A stretch of 64,000 bases of DNA from Tigriopus japonicus (GCA_010645155.1 CM021314.1:8224248-8288247); one strand, 5' to 3'. Positions 20,121-32,553 are shown, counted from the stretch's first letter. Translations and numbers: made by a program. Notes: generated from the sequence alone by a model not told the origin.

Positions 20121-21820
20121 GGCGGTTTCAAAATCAATCCCAAATCAGACAACACGCCAATCTGCCAAAATGGAAGAGATTAATTCGACGAGAGTAAAAG
20201 GAAGATTTGAGGCACTTTTCGCCAACTTACCCGAGCACAAAAGGCTGTTCTGGGTGCTCAAAGGAGCGGAGAACCCGAAACCCCGAGGATTCGGATTCGG
20301 AGTGGGCGTGGAGAGAAGAGAGGCGTGGATTCGAGTTCGATGGATTCACTTGTGAGAAGAGAAGAGTGAGTGTGACACTGAGTGTGTGTAGTACTACTGT
20401 GTTTCAAGGGAGAATGCTGAACCAAAGAAGGCTCACGTTATTCAGACGGAGCTAAATGTCACAGGGTGATCAAAATGGACAGACACATGGGAGTCTTGTC
20501 GATTTTATATTAATAAGCATGAGACATTGGTGGTGGGGTTATGATGGAAATGTTCTGAAATGATCATTCACGTACTTTTGTATTTAGAAATTGTGGCTAG
20601 AAAGCTTTGATGTTGTATTAGAGGAAGTTTGCGGGACCCCTTCTTCATGTGTGTGTGTCACCCTGCTTTTGGAGAACGGTGAAATAACTGGCTAAAATTA
20701 AGGGCAACGCAGAACACCAGGTTAACAGGGTAGCTGAGCCTTAAAACGTCGCATTAAGGTAATTTCGAATGAATGAAATATCGTTTAAGTTGTAGTATTC
20801 AACTTCCATATACTTCTCCTTGGACATCATACTACAGACACCAGTCACTACAGTCGATAAGAAATGCATTCGTCATTGTTTTTAGAAAATTATTCGAAAC
20901 CTTTGGCAGTCAAATTGGCAGCCCTACAATAACATGGCAAATGCATGGTTGCCTGGTCTGTGGTCAAACTAGACTCAAAATCACAAGGTTTAGCTTTTAG
21001 GTTATATTTTGATAGTTTGTATACCAATAGCCAGATTCAGAATGGATTTTTTACTTGGTCCAAAAGTAAGTATTTGTCAGATTTTTGGAACATCCGAAGG
21101 AGAGAACCTTCATTTGTAAAATACAGTATGCATCCCAAAAATATGAGAGTGGAAATTTTCAAAAAAAACTTGTGATTGGGTTCAACTCAGAAGTCAGAAC
21201 ACAAGTTGTATCAAATGGGTCTCATTGGTTTTGGATAAATCAAAAGACTTGAATAAAATTCGAAAATGATGTTCATGTTACCATGTATCAATCGCTTAAT
21301 AAAATTCGAAGGTTTATTTTTTGCTCCAATTAAAACAAAGACATGAAATAACTGTAAAACACTCCCCAAATAACTTGAGTTTGGGTGATTAAGACCTTTC
21401 TTTGAACATTTGAAGATGTAGTTAAAACATGCATAGTGTAGAATAAAGTACCAGAAACTTACACAAGCTCCAATGCAAGAGAGCCTTTGAGCATATTGAG
21501 ACATGGTGGAGAATGAGTTGATGTTGGTGAAAGAAGTAGGTTAGGAGAGCAATTAGGTTCATAGATGGTAGGTGAGGTGGCGAGCGGATGGTTTGGAAAT
21601 ACTCGAGAGTCATAAATGCCATCTGATAGAACGTATGCTGCACGTATTGGAAGTAACATTGACCACTTCAGAAAAGTCATTATTAGGAAGCATATCTTAT
21701 CTCAACTGAAATAGATGTGTCCCACGAAATATCCATTCTCTGCACTCATCGTACAAATTTGTAGCATTCCCGCCTTGCTCCTTCGAATACGCTCGTGCTC
21801 ACTTCTAGTCATATATATGT
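20121..21820. other. SIAH promoter side and intergenic DNA
   Basis: The first ~300 bp should be SIAH 5' UTR and promoter (GC-richer than what follows). Beyond that I see only AT-rich DNA. A short minus-strand exon-like piece at about 21504-21462 (ATGTCTCAATATGCTC, ending in a GTAAGT donor) could be a tiny first exon, but no partner exon is evident. Confidence 0.35.
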
Positions 21821-22150
21821 TTGTATATAAACCTCACTCATAGATTAAAGGATCTAGTCATTCACAACACTCGACCATACAACAAAATTGTAATTGGGAC
21901 TTAATGTACAAGTAAAATTTTAGCGAACCAGGCTGTATGACCCTACTAACATGCTGCTCTAGAGGCTGGGCGAGGCACTGGCTGCCTAGGCAGAACGATG
22001 GGATATTAATTGCGGGAACACCTTTCCCCGCAAGTTCAGAACCGAGGAGGAATTCCCTCGACAATCCCTGTCAGAGTTCGCGTTTCAGAGCGAGGAATGC
22101 GCAGAATTCGGACTTCCGGCAGGAACATTCCTCGCTTGTCCGTCATATTT
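21821..22150. other. GC-rich island after a TATA-like sequence
   Basis: TATATAAA at about 21823-21830 is followed by a ~200-bp block (21930-22140) clearly richer in G+C than its surroundings. It holds repeated short inverted words (GGAATTCC, GGAACATTCC). Open frames of 68-71 codons exist on both strands but look like no known protein. It could be a small unannotated transcript or a regulatory element. Confidence 0.25.
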
Positions 22151-22558
22151 AGGTTTACACAACGGTAGACTTTTGGAACTTTTTCAGGTTGATGCAGGAA
22201 CACGATGAATATATATTTAACTCATAATAAAGACCAGTTTCGCTACACATTGGAAAACAGCAAAAACCGTCTTGCGATCAAATGTGATTGAAGATAACCC
22301 AAACGCCCCTAATGATGAATATAAAACAAAATGGATCAATTTAAGATAGTCTTCCACTTTGGGTAAATGTTTGACAAATTCTTCATTTATTAAAGCAAGC
22401 AACTAATACTAGTATCTTAGCCATTTGCAAGGGTTGGACATCAGGGCAGAACATTCCAGGCCAGTGTTTGTTTGTTGGGCAGAGTTAAACACGTCATTAC
22501 AGAAGAGGGTGGATATGAATTGAATTGGCCCATAACCAAAGGTAGAGAGATACTCTCC

Positions 22559-25108
22559 TTAAAGACCTCCCAAAATGTGGCGGTTGTTCAAGGAAGAGGC
22601 CCGGAAGGATCGCCGGAAGTTCATTCTCGCCAAATGGTCCAGGTTGTAGTTGCGTTTCTTGGCGCCTCGTCGAACCTTGCGCATGTTATCAGCCCGTTCC
22701 AAGAGCTCTTGGAGTGACGCGGGAAAATCGTAGAGGTTGTAGTTGCTCTCCACTTCTTCTTGATTGGGGTCCACTTGTTCGTCTGTGAGCGAGGCTGAAG
22801 GTGAGGACACCTCCGATCTGAGGCTTCGACCCGCTTGCCTTAACAAGGCAGCCTCGAGGTTTTGAAGATTCGAAAGCATTTGTTCCGACAAACGGCGATC
22901 ACCTGAAAGAATGAGAGAACCACTGAATCAGGGAACTCTTTTTACTGGACTAGTAATTTCGAGACAATCAGTAACACTTTGGAATGCTGGATCCTCATGT
23001 GGATGTCGTGGATGTCTTAGATGGTAATTTAACACAAGATCACTATATCAAAGCATTAAAACAACTGAAACAGTAGTATGTCTAATTCATTTTGGGCATT
23101 TAATGTTTAATTCCAAAAATCCAACAAAAGAGTTTGTTGCAAACACCATCACTTATTGATGTAATTATTGATGTAATAAGTCTTTGACAAAGTCTCATTA
23201 ACAAAATTCAGGTCTAAAACAACTTTTGTCGCTTTTTCGAGAATCAACTCGAATATTCGACGAGTTGAGCCTTTCGGGTTAAATCTAGCTTTTGTAATTG
23301 GTCCAAGTGGATCTACCTTGGATCTCTATTACGTTGGTTATTTTTGGGATCATTAGAGATGGAAGATACAGCAATGCGTGTGCCTCAAATGTGATCTATG
23401 TGATCCAGGTGAATAAATCAGAACAAATGGTCCTCAAGCCATCCAATTAGCCAAGGTGAAACAGAAGTGTTATGGGCTTTGGGATGCGGTGGTTTCAGAT
23501 TAGCCCAATAACTAACATCCTACGTTTCTGATGTCATGAAGTGGGGGAGGTTTTGTATTTTTGGCTTTGGATTGATGAGCCTTCATTCATGATCATGCAA
23601 CACGGCTTGTCTCGATAGGAGCAATCGCCAAACTTTCCAACCGACCAATTATCTAAGCCAACAATACATAAAAACGAATGAAAGGTTATTTTCAGGCTCC
23701 GGGGATTGAATAAACAAATTGGGTTGGGACATTTTATTCATCCCCTCCCCTGGGAGTTTAACGTATTTTCAGTTTGATGTGGAATGGAACTAGAATTAAC
23801 CTTGAGTAGTTCCAATCAATCATGGAAGACGCTTTTGTCATTATATTTAGACTTGCATTCGTGCATTCTGGTCCATATTTGCTTATGAGGCTGGGCCTCT
23901 TGATTTCTGCCTTTGTGCGTAATCTGTCAAAGGGATTCAAAGAAAAGGCACCTAAACACACTTGATTTGGTGGTGTTTTATTAGGTCGGCAATAATCGAG
24001 CCATTTCAAAGCAGAAAATAGGCTTACACTTTTCCCTAATAGCGTCACAATTTGTTCCAGTTTAAGCAATCATAAAAATATTCTAAAATAGTGTTTTGAT
24101 GTATGGTTGTGAAAGATGTGCAAAGTTGTTGACCAAATCAGGCAGAGATAATACAAAGAAAGATGTTGATTATTTTGTTGCTCTTCCCAATGTACTTCAT
24201 ACACAACTGAAAAGCTCAGTTTCATCCAAGCAACCTTTCACCTAATTTTGAATGTGGTAAACGTCATTTTTGTTTCCTTCACTTCATATTTATTCATGAC
24301 AGATACTTTTGAAGGAAATGAAGATCATCCAACCTGGATTCCAGATTAAAAGGGGGATATATGCTCAAAATTTAAAGCCTACGCATTTTTTATTTCCACT
24401 AAAGTCACAAGAATAAAAGTCTTTTCTTAGTGCATATTGGTTACAATTACGATTGATATTGAAGCGGAGGGATTGATTACTTAAAAGAACTTATCACGGA
24501 GGGTTCAAAGGTGCATGGATAAAAAAATTCCGTTCGTCAAATGTTAACACTTTCTGAATAAATGCGACAAACCTAAAAAGGCTGAAATTTCGAAGAATAA
24601 ACCTTCTACAAATAAAATGATGCTTAGCAAATTTTCAAGGTAAAATCACTTTCCCTAAGAACTGGAAACTTATGTCCAAAAATGCTCCCAAGGCAGTCAA
24701 AGAATGATGTTTGGTCTCACCGTTTGTTTTGCAAGGACATTTGCGAGGAGCTAAAATAGATTGGATCCGACTTAGGTAAATTGGAAGCCCCTCCCACGCC
24801 ATTTTCCTGGTCATCTTGGGGCCATTGTTCTCCAACTATTTAACTGCTTACACCTGAATAGTTTCGCAGAGGCATTTCTTTCCGTGAGCATTAATCTTGC
24901 TAATGCAACTGCGGCACCAAATTCTTGCTCATATACGAAGTAGTCCAATCGCATTCTTTCCCCCGTTACCCTTCCAAACACCAATGAATCTGATCTACTT
25001 ACTGTTGTTATCAAAAAGTGATGGGTCAGGCATGGCTCTGCTAGATTGGCACAAAGTAAGGATCAATGCCAGAAAGAGTTGCAGTATCGAAACATGTCTC
25101 ATGTTCAT
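22559..25108 (-). CDS. Secreted peptide precursor, neuropeptide-like
   Basis: Two coding exons, 25108-25003 and 22902-22559 (phase 1; ACA|GTAAGT donor, TCTTTCAG acceptor), giving 149 residues. The N-terminus MNMRHVSILQLFLALILTLC is a clear signal peptide, with probable cleavage near SSRA. The acidic spacer contains Q-E-E-V-E. The C-terminal part has dibasic and tribasic sites (RKVRRG, KKRN) releasing a candidate peptide starting NYNLDHLARMNFRRSF and a C-terminal piece RASSLNNRHILGGL. The core N-L-x-x-L-A-R resembles NPLP1-type arthropod peptides (N-[IL]-x-x-LAR), but there are few repeats, so the family name is not secure. There are no mature-region cysteines. Frame is open upstream to 25294, but the signal peptide fixes the start at 25108. 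A TATA box lies 200 bp upstream. Confidence 0.6.
22903..25002 (-). other. 2.1-kb intron of the peptide precursor gene
   Basis: It separates the signal-peptide exon from the peptide exon, a common layout of neuropeptide genes. No nested gene or obvious repeat was found. Confidence 0.5.
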
Positions 25109-25316
25109 GGCGGGATGACGAACCGATCGACAAGTCCTGGGAACACGTGTCTTGAAGCCTGAATGTCCTTGATCAAACTCAATTGATGTCGATGTGCTCT
25201 CGCCGTTGCTCTCAAGTCTTATCAAGGTATTGATGGAGTTCACCGGAAGGAACTCTTCCACGATATCGCTTCGTTGTTCTTCCGCGACTGACACTCTGAC
25301 CCCAGTTTGGCTCGGT

Positions 25317-25324
25317 CTTTATAC
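25317..25324 (-). promoter_or_regulatory. TATA box of the peptide precursor gene
   Basis: The minus strand reads GTATAAAG, followed about 30 bp downstream by an initiator-like GTCAGTC near 25290. This places transcription start ~180 bp before the ATG at 25108. Confidence 0.55.
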
Positions 25325-25329
25325 TATGA

Positions 25330-28300
25330 ACTCGATCTACAACGTACGAGGTGTTCTTTTCTACCTACTTATTTTCCCATTGCCGCCTTGGTGGTTAGAT
25401 GGATGGGTAGAAGGTAGTTAGATGTGAGTTCCAATGTCCCACAATGGTCGAATTAGTCAGGTTGTCATTGGAGACCTCGGCGTCGAATCCTCGGAGCACA
25501 CTTTGGGGCCCGTTGGTTCGTTATACCCACCCCGAGGATCATATTCGGGGACTCACACGACTCTCAATGTCTTGCGTTGAAGGCGGAGAATGAAGGGATT
25601 AGAGAGCAATGGTAAAATTAGGCGCACGAGCAGTCTTCACAAGCCTTGCTTGAATGGATGAAGCCGCAGACTTGCCGAAGACGTCAGGGGTGGAACAATG
25701 GCCCCGTGTATGAATGGGTCTCAACCCAAGATCAACCATGGGTTCTATTGATCTTCCCACGAGGTGTAGGATCTCTACAGTATGTTGAATCAAGGATCCT
25801 TGGTTGAATATGAAATCCAAGCACACTGATAGTTTTAGAATGAGACCCCTCGGCTCTGGTTATCGCCATGTGTTCTAGGGTTGGCTAAAAGTTAAATGAT
25901 TGTGGTTGTAAATGAATTATAACGAATTGCATTTTTAAGAAAAGGAAGGGTAATTGTAACTAAATACTTTATTGACATTAGGATTTTTTTGGGGGGAGGG
26001 GGCGGATTTTTTAATACCGCTACAAGGAATGGGATTCCTTGTAAAGAGAGTTAATAATTAATATAAATTTTGCAATTGATTCCATATTTAGGAAAAGGAA
26101 TTTCAATTTTATTTACTCGTAATTACATTTTTGGACAAATTCTCAGCAACAGATTAACAATTATTTTCTTCAAAATCTTACTACATTTAAGTTATCCCCG
26201 ATCTAACCGACAAAAAAGACCAAAAAAGCAGTTGGGAAGTAAATTACTTTTGGCACCAATTTATGCATGAACAAATAATTGGTGCCACAACGCTTACATT
26301 TATTTTTTGGACGCAAAGAGGTTTTGGCCAAGAATTTTGTCTTCAAGATGCCTCTCTTACCAAAAACACTCAAGCAAAGTTCAAATACAGATAAAAAACA
26401 TTTTGACCAAAAAATGTTTTCCAAAAATGAGATGAAAATTGTCTAATGCATAGAAATAATTTCAAGTTTGGTCTGATGTTGTTCAAAAGTAATAGGTTTA
26501 TTTGCGCTATCACTGTTTTGAAAGGACAAATGCGCCCAGGTGATTTGCAAAAAAATATAATTGACATGTGTTGTACAATGACCTTCCAAGCTTTCATGCT
26601 GTGACCTCCCAGTCAGCTGTTGCTTACAGGACTGTATCAGTTGCTGCTGCATAAAATGGGCCAGAAAGTTCACATTTTGTTGTGTTTCAAGATACATTAA
26701 CAATTTCACTTTAATTCCTATCCTACAATAACAAGGGCCATAACTAAAGAGCGGGAAAATATGTGTTTTTTAGAGGCCAAAAAAAATTACTTTTTATGTG
26801 GTAAAATTGGTGTTTTACTAGAAAAAGGGAGAAATATGTGATCTTTTAACAGCTAAATACACCTTACATTTGCACCTTTAGGATTTAACCACCATAAATC
26901 CCCTTTAGAGCATAAACAAAATTTAGTGAAACAGATTTATCACAAAAAATATTCACATAAGGGCTCAAACAACTCAATTTTGCAACATTTTGCAACATTT
27001 TGATCATGAAATTATCAATACCACTTGGTTGGATAAGCAAATTCTAAAAACACAAGCAAAATTCGCAATGTATGTAAAAAGTAATGTTAAGAAAAGTTAG
27101 CAATCCATATTTTATCTTTATATTTTAAAGCAGAAAATTGCATCAAGACATGATATGGAAGAATTGAGTGAAAAATCATTTTAAAGCAGACTCACTTGCG
27201 AACACAGTAAAATCTGCTTTGAAATTGAAAAAAAATACTCTGCATTTGATTATCGCATAAAACACCAACTTTGCTAAGATATTGTCTAAACTAAAAATTT
27301 TTCGTCAAATTACTAGTCAGTTTGGGGAAAATGGCACAAAAAGGCCAAAATATGTGTTTTTAACGAATATTGATGAAATATTTTTTTCTCTCCCAAAAAT
27401 GCCCTTTTATGTGATTTTTTTTTTGTTTTTTCACATAACTGTTCATTCTTAATTGTTTATCATTAGTCCATGCTTCATATTTTATCATACCGAAGCACCT
27501 GATTAGCCAATCAAAGTTTAAGAAACATTGTCATATTTTCGTGAGGCACCCTGTATCCGCCGAGCATCCAACGTGCCTCTCTACTGTACGTACACAAGGT
27601 GTTTTCCCCGTTTTCCCCTAGTTCAAAGGCCTCAGAGTCCCATGAGTGTAGCAATGAGATAACAATCCCGTTCTGGAAGAGCCTACGGCACAAGTCGGAA
27701 ATGATATTCCACGCTGAGACAGATTCATTTGTTTGTTTACGGCGTAAGGTTTTTCCCAACAAGACAACAGGGATTGATGCCGACGATGACGTGATGGGTT
27801 CGTGTTAAAGGAGAAATTTTCTTTTTGACGCCATCATCATTTATTACATAGGTATCTTGGCACTTTAGTCAGAAACGCCATGAGTCATTTCCACGTTTTT
27901 TCCGAAAAAAAGTAACACAAATCGGAAATGCAGAATACTCCTTTAGAGCTCGGAAGTTTATGCCACGAATGAAGTGAAATAATATTGGGCAAAAATATAA
28001 GCACAACATCAAAAGTTGAGATGATGATTTCGTTTTCCAATCTTTGCCTTATGGCGCTGAAAGAGTAAATCATTTCAATTACATTGAACGTTATTGAATT
28101 GGATCGTTTTCCTATTGGTTAACATTTTCACCATCATTTCCGATAAAAATCCTAGGGAGCATTAATTGTGGATCTCTAGAAATCAAAACTATATCACTTT
28201 CTTTGCTCGTTTGTCAGATTTATAGGCTCTTCATTTTGCATCTCCGCAAGAATTGAGCGTTAACAAATACCAAAGGACCGTGGAGACCATTAATTCCAGC

Positions 28301-28780
28301 TGTAACTTTGTAGTTTGCCATATTGTCCCACTTCAAAACTTTTTGAATCTGACAAACTTATTCCAATTTCGAAGGAAAACAAGATTTATCCAAGCCCCAA
28401 ACTTTATGAATGGGTGTGAAATTGTTACATGATTCTTGTCTCTCAACCCTTCGTGAATCATGCAAATTTTCAGAGTCTTTCATTTCCATGATCTTTTAAG
28501 TATAGACATGTAAAGTACGGGCACGAATTTTGGACTTTGTAGGCTGATCAGTCTGCGCCACAATCGTCAAAAACTACCATGATCAAAGCTCTTCCAGTCT
28601 CTCTAAAACTTTGAACACAAAGTTAATCTTACAAACAGAAAATATTCAAAGGTTTTGGCTTCTACGTTTTGCTTTCAACGCTCAATTTGGGTTAGCATGA
28701 TCAAGGAACTAGCTACTGACACGCATAAACGCAAAGCATTGCATTACCCTAAATTGTGCTTACGGGTAGTCATTTAGTGA
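25330..28780. other. Gene-poor region
   Basis: No gene can be supported in about 3.4 kb. The part 25430-25830 is GC-richer with a 75-codon minus frame of unknown nature. The part 26740-27440 is very AT-rich and repeats words such as AAATATGTG. One dispersed tail motif occurs at 26004-26041. Confidence 0.4.
26004..26041 (-). repeat. Dispersed palindromic SINE-tail motif
   Basis: Reads GGATTTTTTAATACCGC then TACAAGGAATGGGATTCCTTG. The same 38-bp layout (GGATTTTTTA, CCGC, palindrome AAGGAAT..ATTCCTT) recurs at 7614-7651, 43143-43180 and 53773-53810. Confidence 0.65.
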
Positions 28781-28830
28781 ACAGTCCATCAGTGGTAGCG
28801 CAGGGGTTCCTGGTTCGAATCCCGGGCATG
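28780..28830 (+). repeat. tRNA-derived fragment with Pol III boxes
   Basis: AGTGGTAGCGCAG (A-box-like) is followed after only a few bases by a perfect B box GGTTCGAATCC at 28812-28822, then CGGGCATGC. The spacing is far too short for a complete tRNA: anticodon arm and acceptor stem pairing are missing. It is therefore a truncated tRNA-like sequence, probably the head of a decayed SINE. Confidence 0.6.
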
Positions 28831-29030
28831 CAAAGTTCTAGGGGCCTGTGGTATTAATTTCCATGCAGTATTCACGGGTTTGATAACTTAAATGGGCGAA
28901 CCTGGGGTCATTCCCGAGGGTGAGGTAAAAATTAATGCCTGCTAAGTGGAGCGGCAATATTTCCCGTCACAGAGCCGACAGCCTTTATCAAATCGCAGGT
29001 GCGAAGCTTCGTTCGGACTCTACAAAAACA

Positions 29031-29283
29031 AGCCTTGTTCAAAGTTACAAAATTTTAGCGAAATCAAAGGAATCGACATCAGTGGACGGAAATGTAAATT
29101 TGAATATTAATCGGCTTAAAGTTGTCCCATATCTCATTCTTCTAATATTTTTGTATTAAGTCTTGTTCAAAGTTGCAAAGTTCTCGTTCAATCGTAGGAA
29201 TTGACATAAGTGGAGAGAAAATGTAAATTTGGATGTTAGTTGGCCTAAAGTTTCCCATATCTCATTCTTCTAATATTTTTACT
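29031..29283. repeat. Tandem duplication of a ~128-bp unit
   Basis: Unit one (29031-29158) and unit two (29159-29283) share CTTGTTCAAAGTT, TGTAAATTTG and CCCATATCTCATTCTTCT in the same order and orientation, with scattered substitutions. Non-coding. Confidence 0.75.
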
Positions 29284-29847
29284 CAATTTTGTTTTGCAAA
29301 TCGATGTCTCAAAGCAAATCTCAAAATGATTATTGCCAAAATTATGGACTTAAGTGACCCCACCGTAGAAAAACATACAGGTTTTAAACTAAATGATACA
29401 CTTAATAGGGTATACTGTTATCATGGGTTCATGTTTACAAAATAGAGAGAGAAGAATCTTAAATGTAGTTAAAAATTGGTTTCCCCTAAAATGTGCACCT
29501 TATGGTGATATTAACATAAGGTGTTCACTTAATGAAGAGTTGCTTGTTTGCAACTCATATGTAACTTTGAGGCAAAAATAACCCTCCGAATTAAATTTGT
29601 AAGTAAATTCATAGATGAGACTTGTGAAAAATTTAGACAACTTAAGTTAGCATGATAAATTATAGCAAATAGGAATTTAACAACAAATGTTGATTTTAAC
29701 CGTTTAGAGCTCCAAAATTTGCGCCACAAGCCTTAAGAAATATGTCAGTCAACCTTCTGGGCAACACCACTAAAAAAATATGTTCATAAAAACTAAGATT
29801 TTAGAAACAAGGCGAGACGGGCGAGACACACGTATGTTTTCCCCCAT

Positions 29848-30075
29848 NNNNNNNNNNNNNNNNNNNNNNNNNNNNNNNNNNNNNNNNNNNNNNNNNNNNN
29901 NNNNNNNNNNNNNNNNNNNNNNNNNNNNNNNNNNNNNNNNNNNNNNNNNNNNNNNNNNNNNNNNNNNNNNNNNNNNNNNNNNNNNNNNNNNNNNNNNNNN
30001 NNNNNNNNNNNNNNNNNNNNNNNNNNNNNNNNNNNNNNNNNNNNNNNNNNNNNNNNNNNNNNNNNNNNNNNNNNN
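29848..30075. other. Assembly gap
   Basis: 228 N. It interrupts the retroelement tail to its right, so the gap likely reflects a repeat that did not assemble. Confidence 0.99.
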
Positions 30076-30235
30076 CATACAACCCTTGTATAGTGGGTTG
30101 GTCAGGAATTGTTTTTAAGAATTTGTCCAATCCTGCCTTAAATGGTGTAAGAGGATCAGCTCCTACATATTCCCGACGAAGGCAAATAGGCAACAAATTG
30201 AACAATGCCCGATAAAGAAGAGAGGAGGACTTCAT
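30076..30235 (-). pseudogene. Non-LTR retrotransposon ORF2 C-terminal fragment
   Basis: About 53 codons before the gap. LLYRALFNLLPICLRR followed by FKAGLDKFLKTIPDQP has the pattern of the very C-terminus of LINE reverse-transcriptase proteins (…LYNSLP..LR…FK..LD.FL..IPD.P). No catalytic domain is present. The fragment runs into the gap. Confidence 0.55.
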
Positions 30236-30427
30236 TGTTCGAACTAGCCTTGATTCCTTGATTTAGCTTTGATATTGGTTTTTAAACCAAATAAGCTTTA
30301 TTAGTGTCTTAAGCTTTTTTTGACCGAGGTTTATTGATAAGTTGCCTAGGCACTTTTTTGTTAGTTTCAATATAATGTGTCTTGCCGTTTGACGTCTTGG
30401 AAATAAATGAAGGGTTTGAACTGAGGT

Positions 30428-30990
30428 TTAGCTACAGTGGAGTAGAGTTCTAGAACTCAACAGTGGAGGAGATTGTGCGAATTTGTGTGCCATTTCTTTG
30501 AATTGGCCCAATGAGACCGACGATACGATATGAGAATCCCACCCATTCCACAATTGAGGACCTTGTTTAAAGAAATTCGTTGCAGCAATGTCGATGTGGA
30601 TATCATCTCTTGATGCACCTCTGGTTTCCCACATATTTGGTGTATCCGGACGGTTCTCTTCCATGGTCTTGAACAATCCATTCAGGCCTCCCCCGACGTT
30701 TTCAGCGATTTCCACATCTCAATCAGAGTGGATTTGGCGGCATGTTGGTTCAGGGACAAGAAACTAGCCCTCTGGATTAGTTCCTCTATGGAGACTTTAT
30801 CGGCGAGGTTAGTACCTAGAAACTTTCGAAGTATTCTATTGAAAGCTTTCTGAAGTTCCTTTTGATAACATGCCCCGTGGTCGATCTCATGTTCATGGTC
30901 TTGAGTACGAGGGGCGTACCAAAAAGAATGCAAATGGAGTAATAACTTGAGAAGAGTAAAATTTATCGAACCAATCATATTTCTGAACAT
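30428..30990 (-). pseudogene. Frameshifted LINE reverse-transcriptase tail
   Basis: Two overlapping minus frames join into one protein if a single-base shift near 30700 is allowed. First comes a helical region (KAFNRILRKFLGTN, IEELIQRASFLSLNQH, STLIEMWKSL), then FFKQGPQLWNGW and SVSLGQFKEMAHKFAQS. The last part matches the W-N-x-[LI]-P..S-L..FK..A pattern found after the reverse-transcriptase domain of LINEs. A decayed copy, separate from the fragment beside the gap. Confidence 0.5.
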
Positions 30991-32553
30991 GATCTAAATC
31001 TTGAGGTTTAACCAATTTCCAAAGGTGCACTTGCTCCTTGAAGCAGGTAGCAAAAGAATCTTTAGGTAGTTTTTGCTGACAATCTGTTGTTATTTTTTCC
31101 AGTTGTTTTTCCTCAATGGGAACAACCAAAGGTTGAAAAATGCCATATCCAAATTACAAAATCAGTCCAATATTTGCCACCTTTTGTGTATCATGGTGGT
31201 CATGTTGGTCTTCATTTTTTGAGCGCGAAAAAGTGACACCCTTCGTCCAGCGATCTTGTGAGGCACAAATAAGGCTCCAGTATTTTTTAGACTACACCAT
31301 AGGATAGAGCAACCTTTGATGGAATCGTCGAAATGGTAAATTGCCTTTTTGACTCAAAAGGGTCCCCCACAGGCTCAACATTGTCAACCCATGACGAACA
31401 TTTCTTCACTTATTACCTTCATTGACTTTTTGCGCCCAATCTTTCCTTTCTTTTGGTCAAAGTCGGCAAACTTGACTAAAATGGAAAGCCTTGACTCCGT
31501 ACATACGTACCATTCAATGTGTTTTTTTTCACTTTTTATGATCGTATTAGCCTTGTACAAAGCAAATGACGAGGTCGCGCATTGAGACCGTTAGGTAAAT
31601 TTTCAAGGGGGTCGCCCAATCCACTTTTTTTGACGGGGCCAAATTGGGTCAAAAATAGGTTTGTCAAAAATGTTTATAAAACAAATATTGCAGTCAAAAC
31701 TCTGAAATTTTGCGTGATACATGATTTTTTTAAAATTGGGTGTGTGGATCAAAAATTACAAGGTCGTTTGCATTCTCTTTGGTATACCCTTCGTATAAAA
31801 GAAGAAGCTGCTGGCAGGATTTCTGAGGCTAGTTTTTTTTTGGGTGAAGATCAATCTCAAGATCGGACTTTAAGTACTAAAGTACGATCTTGAGATCGAT
31901 CTTTTGCGTCTAAAAAACTAGCCTCTTGTCTTTCATAAAAAATCAACCCCGTCTTTGAGAGTCCCATATATGTGAAATTTTTGCTCTTAAGAATTATAAT
32001 ACATAATACAAAATTGATAAAATGCTCAGAAGTTAAACTAACCTATTGTTAATAGATCATAATCATTTGAATGGCGAATGTCTTTGTCAGTAACATTTTT
32101 TCCGAATTTTTAACAGAGAAATTCGTCCAATTTTCCAAATTTTGGAGCCGTTAAAGACCTTATATCTTGTTTCAACTCAAAGTTCATTTTCAAAATAGCA
32201 ACTAGGGCCAATGATCTTAGATCAAAACAATAAGAAACAGGAAGATTGTTTAGCAAAGAAATTTAACCACATCAAATGTTAGCTAGGAATCTCTTTACCT
32301 AGCAAGAAGTCGCACGGCTTATGTCTTGCAAAAAAGAAGACAACGTGTCTTTGTTGTCTGTCCAATTGGCGAAGATCTTTGCAAAATATTTTTCCCAAAG
32401 AAGAAGTAAAAAGATGTCAAATCCAAAACACTGAAAGACTTGACATTTTCACTGGGGTTTTAATGATATTTTTCGTCAATTTTTTTCCATTATTAAGACA
32501 AAGTAACATAATGGCCATTACACCTCGACCATACAGGGCGTCATTATTTTCGG
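30991..32553. other. Intergenic region with remnants
   Basis: AT-rich. Minus-strand frames next to the LINE tail (to about 31129) may be an extension of the retroelement. A 101-bp hairpin lies at 31825-31925. No host gene seen before ZCCHC7. Confidence 0.4.
31825..31925. repeat. Hairpin / foldback MITE
   Basis: The left arm begins GAGGCTAGTTTTTTT and the right arm ends AAAAAACTAGCCTC. The inner arms carry CAATCTCAAGATCGGACTTTA and its near-exact inverse (TAAAGTACGATCTTGAGATCG). About 48-bp arms surround a small loop. Confidence 0.75.

Noticed and set aside
27511..27762. 83-codon minus-strand ORF
   Set aside because: No family resemblance, and no splice or promoter context; may be a decayed repeat.
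28780..28830. Functional tRNA gene
   Set aside because: A and B boxes are too close; no anticodon arm or acceptor stem.
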